A stretch of DNA of 59,500 nt from Planococcus lenghuensis (GTDB lineage Bacteria > Bacillota > Bacilli > Bacillales_A > Planococcaceae): positions 12,501 through 72,000 of the forward strand of contig NZ_CP019640.1 of NCBI RefSeq assembly GCF_001999905.1, read 5' to 3'. The notes below the pieces were generated by a model. That model did no database searches and was not told the DNA's origin. It saw only the letters and a list, made by a program, of their open reading frames with translations. This document shows, one piece after another, positions 1 through 12,142 of this stretch (position 1 is its first letter; every line of letters begins with the position of its first letter). The translations under genes were made by a program, and so were the position numbers.

Positions 1-2098
<2,098 letters not shown>

Positions 2099-2273
2099 AG
2101 AAAAGCGCAGGTGGCCACGCAAGGCCCGACCGGCGTAGAGACGGCCCATGGCGGAAATCCTGATTTCCAGAATGGGACGGCTTACGACCCGAGGGCCTGG
2201 CCACCGAGCTAGACACCACAGCATTTCAATGTCGGTTATCCAGTTTTGAGTGAACAAGCACTCAACCAAATAA
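2099..2273 (+). other. Structured 23S-5S internal transcribed spacer
   Basis: This 175-base spacer contains a long GC-rich foldable core. ggtggcc (2110-2116) pairs with ggccacc (2199-2205), and aggccc (2122-2127) with gggcct (2193-2198). Inside these lie cccat/atggg (2145-2149 with 2172-2176) and ggaaat/atttcc (2153-2158 with 2163-2168). It is probably a processing structure (RNase III or Mini-III type) or a structured spacer insert. The pairing is read by eye and no energy was computed. Confidence 0.6.
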
Positions 2274-2390
2274 GTCCAGTGATGATGGCAGAGAGGCCAC
2301 ACCCGTTCCCATCCCGAACACGGCAGTTAAGCTCTCTTGCGCCGATGGTAGTTGGGGGCTTCCCCCTGTGAGAGTAGGACGTCGCTGGGC
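2274..2390 (+). rRNA. rrf: 5S ribosomal RNA
   Basis: The block contains the conserved 5S core (cacacccgttcccat, cgaacacggcagttaagctc, gagagtaggacg). The 5' strand starting at 2274 pairs with the 3' strand ending at 2390 over about ten base pairs, which sets the ends of the 117-nt molecule to within a base or two. Confidence 0.95.
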
Positions 2391-2400
2391 ACCAGAAAAA

Positions 2401-2438
2401 ACAGTCTTGAAAGCATTTGCTTTCAAGACTGTTTTTGT
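2401..2438 (+). terminator. Intrinsic terminator of the rRNA operon
   Basis: A perfect 14-bp stem, acagtcttgaaagc with gctttcaagactgt, is closed by a short loop and followed by a T run. An A run before the stem may also let it work on the other strand. Confidence 0.93.
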
Positions 2439-2504
2439 ATTGACTTACATAATTTTAACGTGGTTTACACTAAGCTTCGCTAAGCCTCCCTTCTTGTGCT
2501 AATT

Positions 2505-2533
2505 TTTGTTTCCCTATACTCTTGAACTATAAT
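2505..2533 (+). promoter_or_regulatory. SigA-type promoter for the peroxidase gene
   Basis: A consensus -10, TATAAT, lies at 2528-2533 with a weak TTTGTT-like -35 17 bases upstream. It sits just before the ribosome binding site of the gene at 2560. Confidence 0.55.
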
Positions 2534-2559
2534 GAGTTTACGAAGAAAGGGTGGATACA

Positions 2560-3036
2560 ATGAACAATCTCTATAGTATTGAAGTAGAAAAACCGAATGG
2601 AGAAATGCAGTCGCTCAAGGAATTTGAAGGAAAACCGCTCATCATCGTAAATACAGCCAGCAAGTGCGGCTTCACACCACAGTTTGCGGAACTTCAGCAA
2701 CTCTACGAAAATTATAACCAGCAAGGCTTAGAAGTGCTAGGTTTTCCAAGCGCTCAATTCAATAGTCAGGAATTTGATAATCAGGAAGAAACAATGACTT
2801 TTTGTCAGAAGAACTATGGGGTAACATTTCCGATGTTCGCTACAACAGAAGTTAAAGGTCCTTCAGCTAATCTTTTATTTAAATTCCTTACTTCTGAACA
2901 AAAAGGACTTCTGACCGGAACAATCAAATGGAATTTTACAAAATTCCTCGTTGACCGAGAAGGAAAGGTAGTGAAACGGTATGCTCCACAGACTTCTCCA
3001 GAAAAGATTGAAGAAGATCTGAAAAAGTTACTTTAA
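2560..3036 (+). CDS. bsaA: Glutathione peroxidase family thiol peroxidase
   Basis: A 158-residue cytosolic peroxidase of the glutathione peroxidase fold. Bacterial Cys-type members usually reduce hydroperoxides using thioredoxin or another low-molecular-weight thiol. Peroxidatic Cys36 lies in NTASKCGF, Gln66 in FPSAQF, and Trp124-Asn125 in KWNFTKF, so the catalytic tetrad is present. Cys82 in TFCQKN matches the resolving cysteine of the thioredoxin-dependent subgroup. The usual Asn before the catalytic Gln (FPxNQF) is Ala65 here. I chose the ATG at 2560 because AGAAAGGG lies at proper distance; an in-frame GTG at 2551 overlaps that site. The gene is monocistronic, between the rRNA terminator and guaB. 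In B. subtilis guaB directly follows the rRNA operon, so this is a local difference. Confidence 0.9.
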   Translation: MNNLYSIEVEKPNGEMQSLKEFEGKPLIIVNTASKCGFTPQFAELQQLYENYNQQGLEVLGFPSAQFNSQEFDNQEETMTFCQKNYGVTFPMFATTEVKGPSANLLFKFLTSEQKGLLTGTIKWNFTKFLVDREGKVVKRYAPQTSPEKIEEDLKKLL

Positions 3037-3073
3037 ACGATAATTCGGAATTCTTTTACTTCTGGAACCTGTA

Positions 3074-4608
<1,535 letters not shown>

Positions 4609-4614
4609 GAAGCT

Positions 4615-4656
4615 AAATAACCCCCTTTCTGTTTACAAACAGAAAGGGGGTTATTT
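4615..4656 (+). terminator. Intrinsic terminator after guaB
   Basis: aaataaccccctttctgtt pairs with aacagaaagggggttattt around a 4-base loop. The stem is perfect and carries A and T tracts at its ends, so it could work on both strands. Confidence 0.92.
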
Positions 4657-4725
4657 ATCATTTGATACAGGACTATTAAATCTGTGCTAAAATAAATGGA
4701 ATTAGATGGGGAGGTATGGCGGAAC

Positions 4726-6063
4726 GTGAATAATAGGAACAGTAAATCGATGATTGCTGCACTAGTAGTGATCATGTTGTTGTCACTTGTCCCTCCAGGA
4801 ACAGCTCGGGCAGAAGCACCTATTCTCTATGCCGATGCAGCGATTCTAGTCGATGCGGATACAGGCAGGATTTTATACGCTCATAATGCAGATGAATCGC
4901 TTGGTGTAGCGAGTATGACGAAGATGATGACTGAGTACCTATTACTGCAAGCAATTGCCGAAGGACGTGTAAGCTGGGATCAGGAGTATGAGGTGACGGA
5001 TTTTGTTCACGCGTTGTCTATAGCCCCTGGATTAGCTAACGTGCCGTTACGGCGTGGAGAGACATATAGTGTAAAAGAGCTATACGAAGCGATGGCTATC
5101 TATTCTGCAAACGCAGCCACTGTAGGATTGACTGAGATACTGGCAGGTTCAGAAGGTGAGTTTGTTAAAATGATGAATGCAACAGCTGAGGAGCTTGGAC
5201 TGGAAGGAACTGAATTCGTAAATTCCACAGGTCTCGGTAATTCAGACATGCTTGGTCACCCGCCAGCAGGGACAGACCCGGATGGTGAAAACGTGATGAC
5301 CGCCCGTTCCGTTGCCAAGTTGTCAAAGCGTTTGCTGGAAGATTATCCTGAGGTATTAGAGACAGCAAGGCTTCCATATAAAACTTTCAGAAAAGGTACA
5401 TCAGAAGAAATTCTTATGCGTAATTGGAATTTTATGTTGGAAGGCCTGACGTTAGAATACGAAGGAATGGACGGTTTAAAAACCGGAACTACGAATTTTG
5501 CCGGTTACTGTTTCACAGGGACAGCAAAGCGGGATGGCAGACGGCTTATCGCAGTAGTGATGAATACAACTAATGAATCAGGAGGCGGTTCGCATGTAAC
5601 GCGTTTTCATGCAGCCCGCCAGCTATTGGATTATGGATTCGAAGAATTCTCAGTAGAAGAGATTGTTCCAGCGGGTTATCAGTTCCCTGCTCATGAAACT
5701 TTAATAGTTGAAAAAGGTAAACAGCAGCAAGTGGGAATTGCAGCAGCGGAACCGCTCCATCTCTTGATTGAAACGGCCGACAGAGCGCTTTATAGGCCAG
5801 AACTGATCCTGAAGAATTCCGTTGCAAAGAACGAAATGTTGGAAGCCCCTGTGAAAGAGGGCCAACAAATCGGGATTATAAAAGTAGAGCGAATAATGGG
5901 AACCGATTATGGTTTCTTGGATAGCCAATCAGCTGCCACTGGGGTAGTGACGACGGAAGCAGTAGAACGGGCAGGACGATTTGCGCTTGCGCTGGAATCT
6001 TCGATTGATTTTATGTCAGCTGCGAGGCTAAACGTGGCGGAATTCGTTCAAGAACTATTTTAA
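4726..6063 (+). CDS. dacA: D-alanyl-D-alanine carboxypeptidase (PBP5 type)
   Basis: A 445-residue secreted, membrane-anchored low-molecular-weight penicillin-binding protein that trims the terminal D-Ala from peptidoglycan pentapeptides. A hydrophobic signal segment (about residues 9-25, ending PPGTARAE) is followed by the serine peptidase S11 domain. Active-site Ser63 is in SMTK, Ser127 in SAN and Lys252 in KTG. A C-terminal PBP5 beta domain follows, and the last ~25 residues could form the amphipathic anchor. The start is taken as GTG at 4726, because GGGGAGG at 4708-4714 is properly spaced from it. The in-frame ATG at 4696 has no ribosome binding site. The gene follows guaB as in B. subtilis and ends at a strong terminator. 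Confidence 0.95.
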   Translation: MNNRNSKSMIAALVVIMLLSLVPPGTARAEAPILYADAAILVDADTGRILYAHNADESLGVASMTKMMTEYLLLQAIAEGRVSWDQEYEVTDFVHALSIAPGLANVPLRRGETYSVKELYEAMAIYSANAATVGLTEILAGSEGEFVKMMNATAEELGLEGTEFVNSTGLGNSDMLGHPPAGTDPDGENVMTARSVAKLSKRLLEDYPEVLETARLPYKTFRKGTSEEILMRNWNFMLEGLTLEYEGMDGLKTGTTNFAGYCFTGTAKRDGRRLIAVVMNTTNESGGGSHVTRFHAARQLLDYGFEEFSVEEIVPAGYQFPAHETLIVEKGKQQQVGIAAAEPLHLLIETADRALYRPELILKNSVAKNEMLEAPVKEGQQIGIIKVERIMGTDYGFLDSQSAATGVVTTEAVERAGRFALALESSIDFMSAARLNVAEFVQELF

Positions 6064-6081
6064 GACCAATCAAATTTAAGG

Positions 6082-6119
6082 AGACAGCACACGTTTCAGC
6101 AGTGTGCTGTCTTTTTTTT
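6082..6119 (+). terminator. Intrinsic terminator after dacA
   Basis: agacagcacac (6082-6092) pairs perfectly with gtgtgctgtct (6102-6112), and an eight-base T run follows. The hairpin overlaps the 3' end of the convergent regulator gene, whose stop codon lies in the loop. Confidence 0.93.
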
Positions 6120-7508
6120 AATTGACCAGCTGGCCATTAATTTCTCGATCTGGCATACAATTTCCTCTTCTGCAAGACCGCCGAAACCAATCAGAATTTG
6201 CGGATTCCCAATCGGCTGACCAGCGACGCGGAAAGTTTCCAGCCCAGTTATATGAATCCCCTTACTGCGGGCCCGGCTCACTAACTCCTGTTCAGTAAAT
6301 CCATTCTTTACTGTTAAGACAATATGCATGCCTGCCTGATCACCGGATACACTGACATAAGGCGAGAAGGCAGTTAAAGAGGCAGTCAGCAGTTCCCGCT
6401 TATGCCGGTAGATGGTTCGGATCCGATTTAAATGACGCTGAAAATGGCCTTTTTTCATAAACAGTGTGACAAGCTGCTGATCAGTTCTTGGCACTGTAGA
6501 GGAGTATAGCAGGAATGTCTCCCTGTACGCCTCCAGTAAAGGAAGCGGCAAGACCATATACGCAATCCGCAATGAAGGCATTAATGACTTGGAGAAGGTG
6601 CTTAGGTAGATAACCCGTCCATTCCTGTCCATGCTCTGAAGAGAAGGAACGGGCCGGCCGATGTAACGGAATTCACTGTCGTAATCATCTTCGATAATAA
6701 ATCGATCCGGATGTCCGGCTGCCCATTTCAGCAGTTGAGTCCGTCTGGCTGCACTCATAACTGCTCCGGTCGGAAATTGATGGGAAGGGGTGACATAAGT
6801 AATATTCGCTGCTGATTCATGAAGTTTTTGAACAAGCAGGCCCTCGCCATCAACCGGAATCGGGACAGCGCTGCGATCGTAATGTGCAAATACGGTATGA
6901 GTCAACGGATAGCCGGGGTCTTCAAACGCAAAAATCGAAGAAGGAGCAAGCAGACGAATTAATAAAGGAAGCAGTTGTTCTGTCCCTGATCCGATAACAA
7001 TTTGTTCAGGAGTACAATTAACCCCCCTGGACTGATACAGGTAAGCAGCGATTTCATTTCGGAATTCCCAGTCACCCTGGGGATGTCCGGACTCAAGCAG
7101 GCTGGTATTGCTGTCATCGAGCACTTCCCGCATCAGTTTCCGCCAAAGAGAAAATGGAAAAGAATTAGTGTCAACCTTACCAGGGCTGAAATCGGCTAAC
7201 CGATCAGGCACTGCCGGCATGACAGGCACCTGATTCCGTTGGTATTCCACAGCAAGTTCTTCCACACTTTTCGCATAAAATCCCTGCCGCGGCAAAGCTT
7301 CAATATAGCCTTCTGCAAGGAGCTGATCATAAGCCTGTTCTACAGTGGTTCGGCTGATTGATAAGTAGTCAGCGAGCTTCCGCTTACTGGGCAGCTTATC
7401 GCCGACTGCTATTTTTCTTTGAAGAATGGCATTTCGAATTCCTGTATATAATTGCTCGTATAACGGTTCAGCAGCATTGCGATTTAGTTCTACCATCAGC
7501 ATTTCCAT
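6096..7508 (-). CDS. MocR/PdxR-family regulator (GntR wHTH fused to aminotransferase-like domain)
   Basis: A 470-residue transcription factor with a GntR-type winged helix at about residues 10-75 (EPLYEQLYTGIRNAIL, LPSKRKLADYL, SRTTVEQAYDQL). A fold-type I aminotransferase-like domain makes up the rest. The PLP-binding region is visible: DDYDSEFRYIG, then STFSKSLMPSLRIAY with the Schiff-base lysine. Such proteins sense PLP or amino compounds (PdxR, GabR, TauR and others), and the ligand cannot be told from sequence. The ATG at 7508 is preceded by TGGAGA on the minus strand; an upstream in-frame ATG at 7568 lacks such a site. The gene runs against dacA and diverges from the M4 protease. Its slot is where B. 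subtilis has pdxS-pdxT, which suggests a former PdxR role (inference). Confidence 0.88.
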   Translation of the reverse strand: MEMLMVELNRNAAEPLYEQLYTGIRNAILQRKIAVGDKLPSKRKLADYLSISRTTVEQAYDQLLAEGYIEALPRQGFYAKSVEELAVEYQRNQVPVMPAVPDRLADFSPGKVDTNSFPFSLWRKLMREVLDDSNTSLLESGHPQGDWEFRNEIAAYLYQSRGVNCTPEQIVIGSGTEQLLPLLIRLLAPSSIFAFEDPGYPLTHTVFAHYDRSAVPIPVDGEGLLVQKLHESAANITYVTPSHQFPTGAVMSAARRTQLLKWAAGHPDRFIIEDDYDSEFRYIGRPVPSLQSMDRNGRVIYLSTFSKSLMPSLRIAYMVLPLPLLEAYRETFLLYSSTVPRTDQQLVTLFMKKGHFQRHLNRIRTIYRHKRELLTASLTAFSPYVSVSGDQAGMHIVLTVKNGFTEQELVSRARSKGIHITGLETFRVAGQPIGNPQILIGFGGLAEEEIVCQIEKLMASWSIKKKTAHC

Positions 7509-7895
7509 TTCAATTCTCCAATCTGGCCTGCATAAGTTATGAGATATTAAGTTAATTGATATGTCCATTGCTAGTATAACGGAAAACGAAAAGAAAAGCA
7601 GAAGACTGAAAGAATAGAGCAGATTGGTTGGATAGGTCGATTATCGATCTGTCATCTATGCAAGACAAAAAAATTTATTGATTTACTAAAAAGATATTAT
7701 TAGGTCTAACTTCTTTTGATATTTATGGTTCTTTTTTCCTTCTCATTGAAAATGACTACTGAGTTCACCTCCAAACAGCTCACAAACCAATAGTCAAAAT
7801 AATAGTACTAGACTATGTTTTCTAACTACTAAAAGATATACACTTCGATTAAGCTGTTTTGATTCGGCTTATATTAGAATATAGGAGTGAAGCAA
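7509..7895. promoter_or_regulatory. AT-rich divergent intergenic region (regulator / M4 protease)
   Basis: This 387-base region between divergent genes is markedly AT-rich compared with its surroundings. It holds a 17-base near-palindrome at 7634-7650 (aggtcgat-t-atcgatct, one mismatched pair), a possible operator. No gene or RNA family was recognised. The protease ribosome binding site (taggagtg) is at its right end. Confidence 0.45.
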
Positions 7896-9548
7896 ATGAA
7901 AAAGAAGACACTTGTTTTAAGTTTGGCGACAGCTGTCGCATTCTCCAATGTATTGATCCCTCCGGCTTTTGCAGAAAAGCCAGCCGCTGAAAAGGTAACA
8001 TGGAATGCAGAAGCGAATGCACCTGTATTTGTCTCAGGAAAGCTTACTGAACCATCCAGTCAACCGGCGAAAGCTATTGTGTTCTCGTATTTAGCAGATA
8101 AGCAGGAATTGTTTAAGAGCGGTACTAATCCATCTGCAAAATTTAAAACAGTTGAAGAAACAATAGATGAACTGGGTTTTACACACGTGAAATTACAGCA
8201 AATACATAAAGGAGTACCGGTTTATGGAGCAATTCTGACAGCTCATGTAGACGCTCAAGGTGTGTTAACCGCAATATCAGGTGAACCAGTGCAGGAACTT
8301 GGAAGTGTCGGAGAGCTGAAAAGCGGAATGGCCATAAAGAAAAAGGATGCATCGGCAGCGGCACTGGCGGATGTGATAGCAAAAATCGGCGGGTCCCCAG
8401 AACTGGCACAGGATATTAAACCGGAATTGGTGATTTATGCAGAGAATGGCAGCGGTCGTTATGCTTATGCACTGGAAGTAGAGTTCTTGTATCCGGAGCC
8501 GGGGAACTATCAATACTTTATTGATGCACAAACAGGTGAAGTGATAGAGACATACAACCAGCTCCATGCAGCAAAACCGGGAAGCAACGAAGGACTGACA
8601 GGTACCAGCACTATCGGGACGGGACGCGGAGTACTTGGAGACACGAAAACGTTCAATACATTGACGAACAGCGATGGGTCTTACTTAGCAGACAGCAAAC
8701 GGGGATCAGGGATTTTGACGTACGATGCACGAAACCGGACACGGGTTCCGGGGTATTTGTGGCTTGATGCAGATAATGTATTCAATGCATCCTATGATGC
8801 AGCAGCTGTTGATGCGCATGCATACGCTGCCCAGACGTATGACTACTACAAAAATGTATTTGCGCGCGATAGCTACGACGGTAATGGTGCGCAGCTTGTA
8901 TCGACGGTCCATTACGGTCGAAGTTATAATAATGCGTTCTGGAGCGGCTCACAGATGGTATATGGCGATGGGGACGGGTATAACTTCGTACCGCTGTCCG
9001 GTGCGCTGGATGTCATCGCGCATGAGCTGACTCATGCTGTTACCGATACTTCAGCTGATCTCGTCTATCAAAATGAATCAGGAGCTATCAATGAATCGAT
9101 GTCTGATATCTTCGGTACCTTGGTTGAGCATCATTTCAACAATGATCCGGACTGGCTCATCGGTGAGGATATTTACACGCCGACTATCAGTGGAGATGCG
9201 CTCAGAAGCATGGCGGATCCGACATTAAACGGGGATCCGGATCATTATTCAAACCGGTACATCGGCACCGAGGATAACGGCGGCGTACACTGGAACAGCG
9301 GCATCAGCAATAAAGCGGCTTACCTGCTGGCCAACGGAGGTACGCATTATAATGTGAACGTCAATGGCATTGGCAATCAGAAAGTGGGAGACATTTTCTA
9401 TCGCACGCTCACTGTCTACTTGACACCGAACGCGACATTCAGCCAGTACCGGGCGGCAGCCGTTCAATCTGCCACTGATTTATACGGATCCGGCAGCACT
9501 GAAGTGGCAAGCGTAAAAGCAGCATTTTCTGCTGTAGGCGTGTATTAA
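7896..9548 (+). CDS. Secreted M4-family neutral metalloprotease (bacillolysin/thermolysin type)
   Basis: A 550-residue prepro-zinc endopeptidase. A Sec signal peptide (MKKKT, hydrophobic core, likely cleavage after PPAFA near residue 26) is followed by an FTP and PepSY-like propeptide to about residue 225. The mature M4 catalytic domain follows. Zinc ligands His376 and His380 with catalytic Glu377 are in HELTH, and the third ligand Glu400 is in GAINESMSD. The substrate-side motif GGVHWNSGI is also present. Length fits the bacillolysin family. The ATG at 7896 follows AGGAG; the GTG at 7887 overlaps that site. The gene is monocistronic and precedes the serS T-box leader, with no clear terminator between. 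The location among core genes is unusual and suggests acquisition or relocation. Confidence 0.95.
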   Translation: MKKKTLVLSLATAVAFSNVLIPPAFAEKPAAEKVTWNAEANAPVFVSGKLTEPSSQPAKAIVFSYLADKQELFKSGTNPSAKFKTVEETIDELGFTHVKLQQIHKGVPVYGAILTAHVDAQGVLTAISGEPVQELGSVGELKSGMAIKKKDASAAALADVIAKIGGSPELAQDIKPELVIYAENGSGRYAYALEVEFLYPEPGNYQYFIDAQTGEVIETYNQLHAAKPGSNEGLTGTSTIGTGRGVLGDTKTFNTLTNSDGSYLADSKRGSGILTYDARNRTRVPGYLWLDADNVFNASYDAAAVDAHAYAAQTYDYYKNVFARDSYDGNGAQLVSTVHYGRSYNNAFWSGSQMVYGDGDGYNFVPLSGALDVIAHELTHAVTDTSADLVYQNESGAINESMSDIFGTLVEHHFNNDPDWLIGEDIYTPTISGDALRSMADPTLNGDPDHYSNRYIGTEDNGGVHWNSGISNKAAYLLANGGTHYNVNVNGIGNQKVGDIFYRTLTVYLTPNATFSQYRAAAVQSATDLYGSGSTEVASVKAAFSAVGVY

Positions 9549-9560
9549 TCGGCGGACGGC

Positions 9561-9589
9561 TTGTCAAACGGAATTTCCTGTAGTAAAGT
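9561..9589 (+). promoter_or_regulatory. serS promoter
   Basis: TTGTCA at 9561-9566 and TAAAGT at 9584-9589 are separated by exactly 17 bases. The predicted start near 9596 leaves the whole T-box leader downstream. Confidence 0.65.
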
Positions 9590-9595
9590 AGGGAT

Positions 9596-9839
9596 AATTT
9601 CAAAGACGAAACGCTGATGGGAAGCAGTAAAATGTCCGTTTTTCTTAAGAGAGCCGGTGGGTGGTGCGAACCGGTGAAAAACGCGTTTGAATCCGTCCCT
9701 GAGTTGCATGGCTGAACTAGAGTAAGCCATCGCCGGTCCTGAGGCCGTTATGCAATGAAGAGGAATGGACACAGTCTGTTCAATCAGGGTGGCAACGCGG
9801 GTAGCTCTCGTCCCTAGCTTAGGGATGAGGGCTATTTTT
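9596..9839 (+). promoter_or_regulatory. T-box leader (serine-responsive)
   Basis: The T-box sequence agggtggcaacgcgg is at 9786-9800. The terminator stem agctctcgtccct/agggatgagggct (9803-9815 with 9821-9833) is followed by a T run. Upstream, Stem I can be drawn: GGGA (9619-9622) with TCCC (9696-9699), the S-turn AGTA (9626-9629) opposite GAA, and GTTTTTC (9638-9644) with GAAAAAC (9676-9682). The specifier triplet after GAA is TCC (9692-9694), a serine codon. Uncharged tRNA-Ser(GGA) is expected to stabilise the antiterminator and switch on serS. Confidence 0.92.
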
Positions 9840-9883
9840 GTTGCCTTTTTTCAGTCAGCGGAACGACAAAAGGAGGAAACCAC

Positions 9884-11158
9884 ATGTTGGACATCCGGTA
9901 CGTACGGGAGAATTTTGAAGAAGTGAAACAGAAACTCGCAAAACGCGGGGAAGATTTGACGGACTTTGAAGGGTTCAAGGAACTGGACGAGAAACGCCGG
10001 GAACTGATCACGAAAACTGAGAAACTGAAAGCAGAACGCAATGAAGTCTCCCAGCAGATTGCAGTGATGAAGCGCAATAAGGAAAATGCCGATGAAGCGA
10101 TCAAGAACATGCGCGAAGTGGGAGAAACAATCAAGGCAATTGACGTGGAGCTCAAAGAAACAGAGGACCGGCTGAATTATATCATGATGCGTGTGCCGAA
10201 CATTCCACATGAAAGCGTACCGATTGGCGATTCGGAAGATGACAATGCAGAAATCCGCCAATGGGGAGAGCAGCCTGAATTTGGATTTGAAGCGAAACCG
10301 CATTGGGATATCGCAACTGGACTGGATATCATCGACTTTGAACGGGCAGGCAAAGTGACAGGAAGCCGTTTCGTATTTTACCGTGGCTTGGGTGCACGTC
10401 TTGAACGGGCATTGATCAATTTTATGATGGATCTACACAGCGATGAACACGGCTACGAAGAAATGTTGCCGCCGTATCTTGTAAACCGGGACAGCCTGAC
10501 GGGAACCGGACAGCTGCCGAAGTTCGAGGAAGATGCGTTCCTGATTGAAAAGGAAGATTACTTCCTCATCCCGACATCAGAAGTGCCGGTGACGAACTTC
10601 TATCGGGACGAGATTTTGAATCCGGACTTGCTGCCGCAGGCGTTTGCTTCTTACAGCATGAATTTCCGCTCTGAAGCCGGTTCTGCGGGCCGGGATACAC
10701 GCGGGCTGATCCGCCAGCACCAGTTCAATAAAGTCGAGCTTGTTCATTTTGTGAAACCGGAAGATTCATATGATACGCTGGAAACGCTGACCGGTCACGC
10801 AGAGAAAGTGCTGCAGCTTCTCGGTCTGCCATATCGTGTGCTGTTAATGTGCACAGCGGATCTCGGATTTACCGCAGCCAAGAAGTATGACATCGAAGTG
10901 TGGATTCCAAGTCAGGGTGTCTACCGGGAAATTTCTTCTTGCTCCAATTTTGAAGATTTCCAAGCACGCCGGGCAAATATCAAGTTCCGCCGGGAAGCGA
11001 ACGGAAAGCCGGAATTCGTCCATACCTTGAACGGTTCAGGATTGGCTGTCGGCCGGACGGTTGCCGCCATTCTGGAAAATTATCAGCAGGAAGATGGAAG
11101 CGTCGTCGTGCCGGAAGTGCTGCGTCCGTATATGGGCGGAAAAGAAGTAATCAACTAA
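9884..11158 (+). CDS. serS: Seryl-tRNA synthetase
   Basis: A 424-residue class II synthetase that charges tRNA-Ser in the cytoplasm. The N-terminal antiparallel coiled coil spans about residues 27-105 and contacts the long variable arm of tRNA-Ser. The catalytic core shows motif 2 ([20 protein letters not shown]) and motif 3 ([18 protein letters not shown]), plus the serine-pocket segment [11 protein letters not shown]. Length is typical. The ATG at 9884 is preceded by AGGAGG. It is controlled by the T-box leader directly upstream, whose UCC specifier agrees with the product, and is closed by an intrinsic terminator. Confidence 0.98.
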   Translation: MLDIRYVRENFEEVKQKLAKRGEDLTDFEGFKELDEKRRELITKTEKLKAERNEVSQQIAVMKRNKENADEAIKNMREVGETIKAIDVELKETEDRLNYIMMRVPNIPHESVPIGDSEDDNAEIRQWGEQPEFGFEAKPHWDIATGLDIIDFERAGKVTGSRFVFYRGLGARLERALINFMMDLHSDEHGYEEMLPPYLVNRDSLTGTGQLPKFEEDAFLIEKEDYFLIPTSEVPVTNFYRDEILNPDLLPQAFASYSMNFRSEAGSAGRDTRGLIRQHQFNKVELVHFVKPEDSYDTLETLTGHAEKVLQLLGLPYRVLLMCTADLGFTAAKKYDIEVWIPSQGVYREISSCSNFEDFQARRANIKFRREANGKPEFVHTLNGSGLAVGRTVAAILENYQQEDGSVVVPEVLRPYMGGKEVIN

Positions 11159-11164
11159 CTGCCA

Positions 11165-11195
11165 ACCGGAAACAGTTTCTGTTTCCGGTTTTTTA
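11165..11195 (+). terminator. Intrinsic terminator after serS
   Basis: accggaaacag pairs perfectly with ctgtttccggt around a TTT loop, followed by a T-rich tail. Confidence 0.92.
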
Positions 11196-11247
11196 TTTGC
11201 AGACAGAACGGGTATGGAGAAGAAAGTGAACGAAGGGAGGCGATTGT

Positions 11248-12126
11248 TTGTCCGCTGTTGAATTTCAGTACATTGAGACGAACGGGATTACACTGCATGC
11301 GGCTGTTGCAGGACCGGAAGAGGGGCCTCTCGCAATCCTGCTGCATGGCTTTCCGGAATTCTGGTATGCCTGGCACCATCAGCTTGCGCCGCTCGCAGAA
11401 GAAGGATACCGGGTTGTCGTGCCGGATCAGCGTGGCTATAATTTGAGTGATAAACCGGTTGATATTGAACAATACGTAATTGACGAACTTCGAGATGACA
11501 TCATTGGACTGATCAGGCATTTCGGCAGACAAAAAGCTTTTATTATCGGTCACGATTGGGGTGGCGCCGTCGGCTGGCATTTAGCTGCAAGCCGGCCGGA
11601 ACATGTGGAAAAATTGATCGTTACAAATATGCCGCATCCGCGCGCAATGCCGCAAGTGATGAAAAAGCATCCGACGCAGATTCTTCGCAGTTCCTATATC
11701 GCCTTTTTTCAGCTGTCTGGCATTCCTGAGAAATTATTTGAAACCGGAGACTTCAGCGGATTGAAGGAAGGACTGACCCGTACCAGTTTGCCGGATACAT
11801 TCACGGATGCAGATCTCGAGAGATACAAGACGGCTTGGTCACGGCCTGGTTCGCTGTCCGGGATGCTTGCGTGGTACCGCGCTTTGCGTCATGGCAGTTT
11901 CAATCAAGTGCCAAAAACAGCAGTCACTGTGCCGGTCCGGCTGATTTGGGGTATGGGCGATCAATTTCTGTCTGATGCACTTGCTAAAGAGAGTTTAAAA
12001 TTTTGCGAGGATGGCAAAGGGGTATTCATTGGAGAGGCAACACATTGGGTGAACCGGGAACAGCCGGAATTGGTAAATCAAATGATGCTGAGGTTTTTAA
12101 AAGAAGGGGAGCCGGAACCGTTATAG
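11248..12126 (+). CDS. Alpha/beta hydrolase, soluble epoxide hydrolase-like
   Basis: A 292-residue cytosolic hydrolase. HGFPEFWYAW supplies the oxyanion-side HGxP motif, and GHDWGG carries the nucleophile Asp103 in place of the more common Ser. The catalytic His266 is in ATHWVNREQP. An Asp nucleophile in GHDWGG is the mark of the epoxide hydrolase and haloalkane dehalogenase branch; the natural substrate is unknown. The start is TTG at 11248, since AGGGAGG lies seven bases upstream and the frame opens at the conserved fold from there. The gene is transcribed alone. Its 3' end overlaps convergent tadA by six bases, and its terminator hairpin lies in the coding overlap. Confidence 0.88.
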   Translation: MSAVEFQYIETNGITLHAAVAGPEEGPLAILLHGFPEFWYAWHHQLAPLAEEGYRVVVPDQRGYNLSDKPVDIEQYVIDELRDDIIGLIRHFGRQKAFIIGHDWGGAVGWHLAASRPEHVEKLIVTNMPHPRAMPQVMKKHPTQILRSSYIAFFQLSGIPEKLFETGDFSGLKEGLTRTSLPDTFTDADLERYKTAWSRPGSLSGMLAWYRALRHGSFNQVPKTAVTVPVRLIWGMGDQFLSDALAKESLKFCEDGKGVFIGEATHWVNREQPELVNQMMLRFLKEGEPEPL

Positions 12127-12142
12127 CCGGTTCCGGTTCTTT
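12112..12142 (+). terminator. Terminator within the hydrolase/tadA convergent overlap
   Basis: ccggaaccg (12112-12120) pairs with cggttccgg (12128-12136) and is followed by ttctttttctt. The hairpin uses the last codons of both convergent genes. Confidence 0.8.

Noticed and set aside
7662-7895. A riboswitch or second small gene before the M4 protease
   Set aside because: The region is AT-rich without recognisable conserved RNA motifs, and no frame with a ribosome binding site was found.
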